Source: Spisula solida
Lineage: Eukaryota > Mollusca > Bivalvia > Venerida > Mactridae
DNA length: 64,000 nucleotides
Reading direction: 5' to 3'
Assembly (NCBI GenBank): GCA_947247005.1
Contig: OX365944.1
Span: 8,630,501-8,694,500, forward strand
A model generated the notes under the pieces. That model was not told the DNA's origin, did no database searches, and worked only from the letters and a program-made list of their open reading frames with translations. Below, piece after piece: positions 21,961 through 33,241 of this stretch; the stretch's first letter is position 1; every line of letters starts with the position of its first letter. The translations under genes and the position numbers were made by a program.

Positions 21961-24900
21961 ACACTAGCGAGATAACAAAGGGCGTATTTGATTCTATAGT
22001 TCGCCTATTAAAACATTGTATATTACTTCCTGGTTGTATTTCGTATCAACGAGTGTGTGTTGAGGTGTTCAGAGAATTGAGCTAAAAAATAACCTACCTG
22101 TAATAAGTTACTTAAGTGTTATTTGCAGTCTAGTGTACAGTTTATTCATTTATTGAATATGTTGTAGTTGAACATGAATACACAGGTATTTTGGCTTTCA
22201 ACGCTTATAGCTTTAAAGTTATGTTCAATTAGTCATAATGATATTTGTCGCGGCATTTCCTGTACGATATAAATATTTAATCTGTGCGCATGCATTGAAG
22301 ACGTAAAACACCAAATGGATCATTTATATATTTACTTACTTACTTATTCCTCTTCGCACAGGGATGGGGATAGGGCCTTCATTACATGTCTCTGGCAATT
22401 ATATTTACTTCTCCCCATGGTAGTCTGAGGGGTTTCAGTTCTGCCTCCAGTGTCCTCCACAGGTTGTCACAGGTCGATCTCTTTATCTACTCCCTGTGGT
22501 TTCCTGCCCAGGGCATGTCGAGTATATTTGCTATTATGTATTTAATATTTGTTTAAATACTATTTTCTGAAAATATATTAAACCTGGTCAAATTATGTAC
22601 AACAATCATCTCCCGAATCTACCCTACCTGTCACACATTGTTACCTACGTAACCTTTATACTTTAAACTACATGTTGGCTATACTGTTTGCAGACAAGTG
22701 GTATGGATAAGAAGGGATAATTATGACCCTGTTGGAGAAACTGGTCCTGAACCATTGGATCAGAAGGAAAGGTCACATATGATGTCAGAGGCCAAGGCAT
22801 TGAAGAAACAAATCAAATCATTGAAGGAAGAAGTCCAAGAAGAACGCTCGGAGAAAGAGCAGGCACTGACAAGGTTACAACACGTTATTACCTCGTCTTA
22901 TTCTTTACAATATATTCCCGTTCGTACACTCTACCGTCCAGTATAGATAAGTTAATTGTTGTATAATAAATACTAAGTTGAAGTTTTGATTTTATTTGGG
23001 GGGGGGGGGGGTCCCTGTGATAATACTTACAGTCCAACATGTATGGAGAGACTATCGAGTCACGGTGATCATCATGTCGAATTCCGTATATCGCGATCTG
23101 GAATCTAACCTACAAGTAACCCCTATGTCCTGCCGGAAACACTATAGTCTGGGCCATGTCGACTTGAACCTGGATTTTTGGTATATAGTTTTTTTCTTCT
23201 GATTATGATTTAGCACATATTAACTGTATAAAATCAGGTGGGTGCATCGGTATTACCCTTGGGCAACTTTTTTTATTGACGTTTATTGGTATAATGGTCA
23301 AACGGCCCAATATACCTGAAATATAACACCTTTAAGGAGGTACGAGCTGCCTTGTGCGCATGCGCGAAATTTCAAAATCGTATTAGATAAGAACAAACAT
23401 GAATTTTAGTTTCAATGATTGCATATGAATGTTGATTAATGAAAATAAACAAAATATTATCGCAAAAATTAGATATTTTTAACTTTTTATTTTTTGCCTG
23501 TATGAAAAAGTGGGTGGGGAACGGCAAAATTGTGAATAATATGGGTTCACAATAAGTCCCTACAATTGTTCAAATGCATATGCTTATATATAATATGTAG
23601 TTCATGGTTTAGTTATAAGAGGTAGCCACACTTTGAAATATTTTTAAGAAAAAATTATTTCATTACAATATGCAAATTAGGTTAATTTTATGCTAATTTA
23701 TTCATAATTAGTGCTTTTTTATGCACAGCTCCCAAAAAAGGCTGGTGACCCCTATTTTTTATTTGACTAAACTGGTGTTCTATTTGATACTAAACTTAGA
23801 GCCAATTCTAAATCATTTTCGATCGTTAGGTATTTTTTGACGTTCATTTGAAATCGTTTGAAAATCACACTTTTTTGCAAGTGGGTGGGGTAACTATTTA
23901 TCATGTTCAAATACTGAATTTGTTCACCAGGCAGCTGGAATTGTGACTAATGTCAATAGGAATGACCATTGAACACAGAAGATATCATGCATTGCTTAAA
24001 AGTGGTTTCATACAGTAATAATCTTAAAAAAAACATAATGGTGCCATAAATGCAGGAAATAGATAAAATGACCAAAATACAATGGTAGGTCATTAGAAAG
24101 CCATGTATGTCGAAAACGAGCCTGGTGACATATCATTTTTATGATTTCAATGTTGTTCTAGAAGACTGTTCTGTCATTTTAAGATGTTTCACGGAAAATT
24201 CGATCGTTAGATAAAAGGTGCGCGTACCTCCTTAAAGGTCAAAACTCACCAGTTAAACTCACTGTATCACGAAGTCATGTTATTTCTTGTACAAATTGAT
24301 AGGAAATGATTTACAGCACTTGTTTGCAACAAATTAATTAATGTAACATATGTTTCTCTTATTAATCGTGGTATTTTACGTTGCCGAAGTGCATTTGGTT
24401 ACAGTGCATATTTGTATTTTCTCATTACTTATCTGGTTTACTATTTAAATGCACCAGTTTGTGTTTAGAATATATTGGTACATAATCACGTTTTGGACAT
24501 CACTATGATAAAAGAAACCTCCGTTACTACCCTATATAGTTGCATAAAACAACTGAATAACAAATGACACAACTATTTGTTGTAATCTGAAGCGTTAATT
24601 TATTTCCAAAAAGGAAAAGCACATAAAACTAATTTTGACATGCAATCAAAAATGTACTTTTATACTGAAATGTAACGTCCGTTACTGTAATAGTCATTCC
24701 TATATTTACAATGGATAACCCACATGTCATTGTTGCCTTTTATATTCTGTACATATTGCGCTATACCCATTGCATGTTTACTGTTTGAACAATGGCGTTG
24801 AATTATTTTCCCCATATTACAGTCAATACCACCCTAGCAAGCACAGCAAATGCGAACAGTGACCCATCAATATCAAATATATAGAAGAATTGTATAATAA

Positions 24901-27900
24901 CAGAAATATGTAGGTACACGCTTTTTTTCAAATGGACTCACCCTGATCATGATCATTGTTATTTGAAAAGGTTTTAACCAACATCGCATACTCACCATAC
25001 ATCGAGCCGGGCAACCATAATCACTTCCCAACGTTCGTGCGTTCGTAATATTATTAACTGCTTTGGTGTGTGTTTTAAATGTACAAAGATACAATAATCA
25101 GATATGATTCAATGGGTTTCTTTAATCAAACTTCAGTAACGGTTGAAAATTGAATTTCATTTTTCACACCCTGAATTTTCACTCTTTTTATATTGAAAAT
25201 AGAATTTCAGTTTTTGAAATATGGACTTGTAGGGCTGTGAATGTTTGCTAATTACCAGACATGAGGTTGTAGAGTCGAATGCTATATGTATGCAAGAGTA
25301 TTGTGTTTAACGCATATATATGTATACACATATACCGGAAGTTCAATAACGCGAATATCAAAACAGTGAACAAGTACGTATATTTGAAAATTCTTGAATA
25401 GGTACATGTATGTTAAATTTAAATGCATGAGGCCGATGTATCCATAGTGACGTACCGGTTCCTATGATATTTCTTGTATGTATGTGTATTGTGCTAGCCT
25501 TCTAGTTTTCAGCAATTATTGGTCATGTAATAAAGAAACTACTAGTACATTAGTTTGAATGTGTCAATAATCTCTAGCAATACCAGGTAATTGAATGCCA
25601 TTACAATTGCAGGATTATAGCCACATGTAAACGTGGTGCTTTATTTGACACACAACATTATATTATTAGCAAGGAAACTGCCCTGTGAGCATTTTGATAT
25701 AATAAAGTATGTGGGTCCTAATTTTTAGCCAGCAATACTCCATGGCATCTATGTGTCTTGAGATAGTGAGATGTTCTAAATACAAATGTAGATGTCTGCA
25801 TGATTAAGATTTAAATTAACACCTCTGTTGTTGGCAGGAAAGTGTGTAACTGTGAAGATCGTACGTTAGTTTTACCAACCTATATGACCAAAACTTTGTG
25901 AGTGAATTCGGATAATGACTCAATAATTTTGGCCATGACCAGCCCAGTCGCATTTGATACTTTCCTCAATTTCCATATCCGGCTCTCCAAAACATACAGT
26001 AAATGTCATAGTTTTGCCTTTCTCCGCTTCCAACAATATTTCTTTACCAATACAAAATTGTAACTTGGCAACGGTACAGGTACGAGAACGAGTTCACAAC
26101 AAGTCAAGTTTTATGCCATTGAATGTTTCAACTCGATGTGTAATGTCAACAGAGTAACGGTCTATTAAGCTCCAATCCACTCACGATGGATTTAGATGCA
26201 GTTATGTTCTCTGTTGGAATGAGTAATAAATGTAACTGTAACGAGAATATTTTATATGTGTGATTTCCATACAACACAATGTTTGGGAAACATATTTGTT
26301 GTTTCAAAATGAAATAATTATATGCTATTTGTTATTAAAATGTGTTTAATAAGGATTGTAACGCAGGTTTTGTTATAACTGCTGTTGCCTTTGTGATGTA
26401 ATCCTGATGGAAATTATTCATTTTCGGGAACATATTCCTCGTGGTCCATGGGAAGATTCGGGGAAGTCATGAGATTATGCGTCTGTCCCACTGCCTCCGG
26501 GATGTACCCCTGATGGTAATTCGGATCTTCTAAAGTCGTTAAGAACAAGTTCCCCGATGTCTTAGGGAAGCTCCCTCATGTTTTTCGGGGAAGGTTCGGG
26601 AAGTATTTAGACATTTAGTGACATCACGAGTACTAGTATATCGGTATATTTCAATGCATGTATTGAATTTTGACTTATGTACTGGCAATGTCATGACGGG
26701 AATATCTAGGGGACGCATCCCGTAGGACACAGATCCTCGGGAAATGATCGGGGATGCTTCGCTTAAGTGCCAGGAACCTTCGGGAGGTTTTGCGAACAAT
26801 TTGAGATATTTCGGTGACACATTCACGGTCTCGAGATTTATTCCTCGAATATTTGCTGGTATTTATCAGGGATGATTCAGAGGCAGGGGTATATATGGAT
26901 ACTAGTAGGCACCGGGAGAACCTCCGATGTGTTTCCGATGGTGTACATTGGTTCCACTGTCTCAGGGATGTACTCCATATGACAATTAGGCGCTTCAGAG
27001 AAGTTTGTGCAAAAACATCGGGAGTAACGGGAGCTATCTGGAGAAACTAAGTGTAATCCCACATTGACGATGAGGAATTCCTCAAAGGATAATACGAAAC
27101 AGATAAATTGTATCAGTCAAACATGCATTTACGTTGATCAATGTTCTGAATACAAATAATAAATATAAAACACATATATCCCATTTATTTGTGTAATAAA
27201 TATTCTGTTCTTGTTATGGAGATAGTGATTGTAATAAGGATAAGTCAAAGGCAGTATTGATGTTGTAACCATTCATTGAAAATAGTTCAACATGAAGATA
27301 AATATTTTGAACGGCAGTTTTGACATTTGTTGGGTATTTGTCTTAATAGTTATAGGAATAATTTCACAGTAACGGACATTACAAATCAGTATTTAAGTAC
27401 TAGAATATTCTTATTTGAGTTCTGTATGGTATTACTTTTAGGAAATTACATTATTGTTTGAAAATACAATACAATTATTGGTGTCGTTTCGTATTTGGTT
27501 GTTTCAAAGAAACTTTTAGCCGGTGGTGACGGAGGTTTCATTTATTATAGTGATGTCCAAAAACGTGATCATGTACCAATATGTTTTAAAGGATTGCATG
27601 TATATATAAAAGATAATAAGATACATTTTTATAGTACATGTAAAACAGATTAGTAATGAAAAAATACAAATATGCACTGTAACCAAATGCACTTTGGTAA
27701 CGTAAAATACCACGATTAGTAAGAGAAACATATGTTATAGTAAATAATTTGTTGCAAACAAGTACTGTGTACCATTTTCTATCAATTTGTACAAGAAATA
27801 AACATGACTTCATGAAACAGTGAGTTTAACTGATGAGTTTTAACCTTTAAAAGGTGTTACATTTCAGGTATATTAGGCCGTTTGACCATTAGATCAATAA

Positions 27901-30900
27901 ACGTCAATAAAAAAAGTTGCCCAAGGGTAATCCCGAGGCACTCACCTGATTTTATACAGTGAATATGTGCTAAATCATAATCAGAAGAGAAAAAAACCTC
28001 AAAGCAAGGTTCATCGAAAAAATGCCATATCTAGTCCAGACTACTATGATTATGTGTGGTCACAACAGCTTCCACAATTCCTACAATTACTTTTTGTTTC
28101 AATCCGAACCCGGGCCAAACCTACAACCAAAAAGGCACCTAATGATTTATTCTGATAGAATGTACTATCAGAAAACTAGCGTGTACCACCTAACCGCTTG
28201 GAGAGTTATTACATAGAAGCAGTATAAAAATGTACTAGTAGTAAAGCACCAGATTGGCGGTTGTCATTATGTTTTATCTCATTCATCAATCTCCAGAGAC
28301 CTTAAAGGTGTCGGCACATGATGACATCTCAATACAGTACAGCCTCTCCAGATACGTCCTCTGTTGGGAAACAACCTCTCTTATAACAACACTTCAAAGT
28401 TTCTCTAAGCTGGTATCTACTCAAATTTAACCTCTGTAGAGCAGCAATATGTATACAACGGCAAATATTTGCAGCTCCCAAAGGGTGTTCTACTGTATAT
28501 ATGTATAATAATTATACAATAATAATCGTATAATATATTGAAGGTTAAGTAGTATTGCGTCGAGTCGAGTTAGAGATGGAAACCCCAATGTGGTTGATCT
28601 CAGTGACCAGAATCGTCCAGGCAAACTAGGAGAACAATATTCTGAACTCTATGATAATGAATGGACAGATGCTTACAATGCCATAGATGAACTTAAACGA
28701 TGCACCTCCCCGCAGATCGTAAACATACTGCTACAAATACTGCTGGTTAGTATATTAACTTACCTTATCCTAATTGGTTGGCCGCCCAACGTGATTATTT
28801 GAACTCGGAAGTCATTGGCTAATCTGGCAGGGAATACACCGAATGACCATGCATTTGTAACTGTCGAAGTTGAATGCAAACGAACAAACGAACAAACAAA
28901 CAAACAAACAAACAAACAAACAAACAAACAAACAAACAAACAAACAATAGTCCAGTGAGACTGCTTGCATCTAAGTCGTCAACATTGAGAATAACACTCG
29001 TGAAAGCTCGACCAATTCCGTTTGTCTCCGGTAAATTGCAATGCATTAAGGCCGAGGTTATCAGAATGAACACCATGTCTGTGTTTTGAACAATTTCTTT
29101 ATTTAAGCTTGTTTGTGTTTCAGAAATGTTTTGAAATATGTAAGGCTAATGCTGAACAGCAGCTAGATGGGATAAGAACAGAAGTAACAACCATTATTTC
29201 ACAAGTAGCAAAGGTAAATATGGAAGTAGATATATGTAGCAAACTGCACATTGCTGTTTATTTCTGTTATACTCGGTAAATTTACTATCTAGGTATACTT
29301 TAAAAATGCTGCCTCACAGATCGGGCTAATTTTTTTGTATGACCTAATTTTTCTACATAGTCAATTATTTATGTAACAGAAAGCCACTGACGGTTGCTTT
29401 ATGAAAGATTAATGGCAAATAAGCAATTTAAACCACTCTTGATATCGCACACTCGGTATTTTTCTTTTTTTTTAATGTTTTAAAAGTGCTTTGTGAATTA
29501 TGTAATTCACACGTGAAGGAACTGCAACACCAACAAGCTATAGCGTAAATATGAGTGAGGTATTCTGTACGTTTTGCAATTCGTTTTCATCGAATGCAAA
29601 CAAATTTTAGGCAATTTAAGTAACAGTAGTGTTAATTCTATAGGATATTAATACCCTATAGAAATTCGGATCTAAAACTACCTATAATTTACATAACTAC
29701 ACAATGCCAATGTTTCGCAAGTTATTTTAAATGTCAGTATGGTTGTTTATGACATATACAGGCAACTATACCAAAATTACGCGACTATTTAGCAATTTTA
29801 TTTTATTTTTGCAATACAATGTACATCAATACGTGAGGCAGCACCTTTAACATTAAGTGCAATATTTGCATATAAAACTACACCAACTTATCCAACTTAC
29901 TGTAGTTGATACTTGCCACTGTTGGTACAATGCACATAGCGTATAGCAGACATTGCAGACGATGTTGGTTCCTACCAAGGACCATGCCAATGGGAATATA
30001 TTCAGTAATGTTGTGGTCTAGTTTCGGCTGATGTATCTGAAGTTAAGAACATTATTATAGCTTCAACAATATAACTAACAAATGATATCATCTTCTGTGA
30101 TATTATACATTGTACATGTGTATACATACAGGACTCAAAAACTGCAGTAGATGACATGATGTATAGGGTCAAGGAAGAGAGGAAGTTATATGCTGTGAAG
30201 CAGACACCAGACTTTCAAATGGTAATGACCTTGTTGATGATCTATTGTTGACGGCTATTGGCAGCTTGGTGGCGATTTGGACAGTTTTAAAATATGACGC
30301 GAAAATTTCAGAGGCAATGCTTGTCAAATGTTATTTATATCACTTGAAAAATACACTCGATATCTGTCTTCAAGCTTAAAGTAGTTGGAACAAATACACA
30401 GTCTTACCATGCTAGAGTTTGAGAAAACTATGACAGGGACTAAAGTAATAAAAAATATGTTTCGTAGTAATGTGTATAGGATTTAATTACTTATAGGAGA
30501 GAAACTTGTGTAACAGCCGACTAGCTCAGTCGGTAGATCAGTCGCTCTGTTAGCGAAGGTTCCATGGTTCGAGCCCCGGTCAGGTTGCACATTTTTCTCA
30601 CCCTGTTGCATTCGTTTGTAGGATTATGTCGGTACGTTGATATACACTGATCTCGGCATCTTGTACAATTTGACAGTTGTCTTTACTTGCTTTATGCTTA
30701 GAAGATAGATAAAGACTTCAATACAATACAGTAAACAGCAGTTTAAGTCAACTTCTACTAACTGAGATATACATTTTTCTGGCTTTCATCGATCTATGTC
30801 GTATTTGAAAACAAATGATGAAAATGAATTAGCGGATACACAAACATATTACACATCGACATTGTTTTACAAGAACAACGTATGTAGGATAAGATTGTTA

Positions 30901-31383
30901 TACAAACAAATACATACGACTTATTGAAGAGTGTCGTGAACGTTATATTCGATGTTGGACATAACTTTGCATGTTTGTTGTGATCACTGGTACTATCCAG
31001 TTAGGATTATCGATTTTGGACATATTTTCCAAAAATTGGTGTGGTTATTGGTACAATGTATAATAATCTTTATTAATCTTTCAATTATTGCTATATTTTA
31101 GGTGAGGCAGATGCTTACAACAACTGATATAGTAGATGACGGTGTATTGAACATGGAACCAGTACGGCTGTTCACACAATCATGTGTCAGGTTATGTTGG
31201 TTGATGGTTGTACAGGACCCACCGATGGCATTACTCCTCGAACCTCGGGGAGGCGCTGACCAATGCTACCGGGCGTACTTGACCCGTGGTAAACACATCA
31301 TGTATCTGGTTTGGCCGACCTTGTTGCTACACGATGATGGGCCTCTCGTCTTCAAGGGGATTGCAGAATTTGGAAATAGTTGA
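21699..31383 (+). CDS. Gene B: membrane-anchored MIEAP-domain (SPATA18-like) protein
   Basis: Six exons: 21699-21790, 22694-22873, 28544-28745, 29124-29213, 30132-30221, 31102-31383 (stop TGA). They join without phase conflict (2,2,0,0,0) to about 311 residues. Residues ~7-28 form one transmembrane helix (WFLVGVLILCVIFILVVGY) ending CCYTK, followed by basic QVVWIRR; residues ~60-91 are coiled coil; 92-311 are the MIEAP domain, with NRPGKLGEQYSELYDNEW, CVRLCWLMVVQDPPMALL and MYLVWPTLLL. Vertebrate Mieap is about 540 residues, so this is a compact version. The ATG has A at -3 and G at +4. An ATTAAA is at 31506 and an AATAAA at 31906. Extra exons in the long 22874-28543 intron cannot be excluded. 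Function in mitochondrial quality control is inferred from the family; the anchor suggests a membrane-tethered protein. Confidence 0.85.
22343..22520. repeat. Dispersed-repeat fragment in intron 1 of gene B
   Basis: A GC-richer block starting 'ttacttacttattcctc' and containing 'ctccagtgtcctccacagg' interrupts DNA that is otherwise collinear with 62540-62650 of gene D. It is an insertion, probably a retroelement 3' fragment, not identified further. Confidence 0.4.
23188..24545. repeat. Left arm of a ~4.8-kb inverted-repeat structure
   Basis: Reverse-complement match to 27521-27997: 'ttctgattatgatttagcac', 'gcccaagggtaat'-type and 'gtacaaattgatagaaa'-type segments occur in opposite orientation and order. 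Without the TTAA element inside it, this arm is about 455 bp. It may be the terminal inverted repeat of a large transposon in the long intron of gene B. Confidence 0.8.
23332..24235. mobile_element. Non-autonomous piggyBac-like element, TTAA target site
   Basis: Starts TTAA|GGAGGTACG and ends CGTACCTCC|TTAA, about 896 bp between the TTAA copies. The inverted duplicate at 27.84 kb has the empty site with one TTAA and matching flanks, which directly demonstrates insertion. No transposase frame. It carries two GTGGGTGGGG motifs (near 23511 and 23881). Confidence 0.85.
24546..26399. other. Intron of gene B, no supported feature
   Basis: AT-rich spacer between the inverted arms. Short frames only, none with recognisable protein features. 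Confidence 0.35.
26400..27060. repeat. Diverged repeat rich in GGGATGTAC and TCGGG motifs
   Basis: Loose repetition of segments like 'gcctccgggatgtac', 'gatggtaattcgga' and 'tcggggaag'. The same family occurs at 53380-54200. The repetition explains the overlapping short frames on both strands. Confidence 0.6.
27521..27997. repeat. Right arm of the inverted-repeat structure (empty TTAA site)
   Basis: Inverted counterpart of 23188-24545 lacking the 896-bp TTAA element: the sequence runs through a single TTAA near 27850. The arms differ by scattered substitutions, so the duplication is not very recent. Confidence 0.8.
28544..28745 (+). other. Gene B exon 3 (first MIEAP exon)
   Basis: Reads LSSIASSRVRDGNPNVVDL then the NRPGKLGEQYSELYDNEW block, aligning along its whole length with gene A exon 5101-5305. 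Acceptor GAAG|G, donor CTG|GTTAGT, phase-2 entry and phase-0 exit as in gene A. Confidence 0.85.
28874..28946. repeat. (CAAA)n microsatellite
   Basis: About 17 tetranucleotide units in the short intron between gene B exons 3 and 4. The repetitive frames on both strands are artefacts of it. Confidence 0.95.
30511..30590 (+). mobile_element. tRNA-derived SINE head in an intron of gene B
   Basis: A box TAGCTCAGTCGGTAGA and B box GGTTCGAGCCCC with tRNA-like spacing. The acceptor stem has at least two mismatches and the anticodon arm does not give a normal seven-base loop, so a functional tRNA is unlikely. Confidence 0.6.
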
Positions 31384-31915
31384 CAACCAAAGAAAGCTGT
31401 GCATAATAAGCGTGTGTAATGTTATTAACTTTCTCTTCGATGTACAACGGATTTTTATTGATACTAACTACATACATTTCCTTACGTGAATAATTGCTCT
31501 GAAATATTAAATGTACTTGACCAATATTGTTGAAATTTTGTCGGATACCAGTGAAAGACTAATGTTTTACATAACTTCAAATTATTATAAAAATCTAAGC
31601 ATATAGTTGGACTGAAAATCATTGAAAATGTAACTGCTACGTCGGCCTAACGGAATACTCGCACTGACGTCAAATACATGCATGTGCATTAGTACTTTTA
31701 TTTGCATAATGCTTTGTGAATAATGTATCCAATGACTAACAAAGACGTATAACCATGGTACTTACATACCTGCCATAATTTCAGCAGAAATTGACTGGCA
31801 AATAGAGGCAATGCTCGACATTTTTTAAATTATAGGATACACTACGTACGGTACACATATCTCTCTATCACAAAACCAAAGTTGTTTCCTATGCTTCTTA
31901 CAAGGAATAAATGAC
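31384..31915. other. 3' flank of gene B
   Basis: Probable 3'-UTR with ATTAAA at 31506-31511 and AATAAA at 31906-31911. Nothing else recognised. Confidence 0.4.
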
Positions 31916-32620
31916 TTAGAGCGTATAAGGAAATTTACGTATAAGAAATAATATGCATGTGGTTTTCTCTATATCCTCAATAGAAATAACACCATAACAC
32001 TTATTTATTGAACACCCTTGATATGTTAGCTTCTTGTTTCTAAATGCACATATATCATTATGAATAATATAATTCGCTGGCTTAGAAGGTCGTAAGTACA
32101 AAATCAATAGTTTGAGTAAAAAAGAAAAACTGTCTGAAAACTACTCTTTACTTATGGAAAAACAAGTTTTTTAAACTTCAGTTTGGTCAACATGAGCATT
32201 TCCGATTTTCATGAAAATGGACTCATGAGAAGCGCCAAAAGATGCAGATTTCCAATATGCACAAGTCTTATAAGGTCGTACGACCATTTAATTCTAAGCC
32301 AGCGAATAATGTATGTTTAAAGAGACACAACTGGAAAACAATAAATCATATATATTCAACGGGAGAATACAGATTGAAGTTGTCACCGCATATTTTATCT
32401 GTTTTTTCCATGTATCGTTTGTTAAATGATGTGTTTTTCGAATGAAATCTATGCAAACTAATCAGGATTTATTTATAGTAAATCACGCGATTTTATAACT
32501 GCTGACTCTTCAACAATATCTAACACAGACTATGTATACTCTCATTTTAATTAAAACAATATCAAATAACTATTATTCTATGCATGTGGTTTTCTCTTTA
32601 TCCTCAATTGAATGACGTCC
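31916..32620. repeat. Rearranged repeat with inverted and direct pieces
   Basis: 'ttctaagccagcgaat' occurs on opposite strands near 32085 and 32295, and 'catgtggttttctct' recurs in direct orientation near 31955 and 32585. This suggests an unclassified mobile element or local rearrangement. Confidence 0.5.
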
Positions 32621-32934
32621 TGAAGTAATGAAACTGTTTATTTAATGCGATATAATAGTATTGTCTGTACGATTCTTGTTTATGTATGTTTATCAGAATA
32701 TGAATGTAATATTTTCAGAAAATGTTCATAAGAGTATTGTCTTTCTAACGCCATATTATCATAATGTTCTTATACCCGGTTTTCCTGGAAAACGGCTCAT
32801 TTATCGGTAAAAGCCTGAAATGGTTGAGCTTTCACTATTGATGCTGACGAACAACCGACCACAGCAATTTAAATGACTAAAAAGTTAAGCTAGGGTTATT
32901 ATTTCGTAAACAAGTAGTTTACATTATGCAATAG

Positions 32935-33241
32935 GACAAACAACACCAGACAGCAGTAGAGGTGTACAGTGGACAATGTTCAGTCGCCTGGAAGATCTTG
33001 ACTTTGCTGATGATCTTGCTGATCTATCAACCACCAGCAACCATCTTCAAGAAAAGACCACCTTACTTCATAACGTTGCTAAACAGGCTGGACTAAACAT
33101 CACTAACAAGAAGAACAAAGTAATGGACACAACACTGCTATCCCATGTTACATCACCATCGCCCAACGAGATCAACCATCGACATGATTTCCTCCCTACT
33201 TTAATTGCAAGAGAAGTGAAGAGAACAAAACCAACATCTGT
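32935..33241 (+). mobile_element. Non-LTR reverse transcriptase fragment
   Basis: Reads MFSRLEDLDFADDLADLS, then QEKTTLLHNVAKQAGLNI and NKKNKVM: RT motif C (FADD) and the segment after it. No upstream RT motifs remain. It runs directly into the poly(T) marking the 3' end of the minus-strand LINE, so the LINE may have inserted into this older element. Confidence 0.75.

Noticed and set aside
22999..23011. A run of about 12 G as a G-quadruplex element
   Set aside because: An isolated homopolymer with no flanking G-tracts; could be replication or assembly noise.
28819..29089. Frames rich in CLFV or TNKQ on both strands
   Set aside because: They are translations of the (CAAA)n microsatellite.
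30511..30590. A functional tRNA-Asn gene
   Set aside because: A and B boxes are good, but the acceptor stem and anticodon loop do not fold correctly; a SINE head is more likely.
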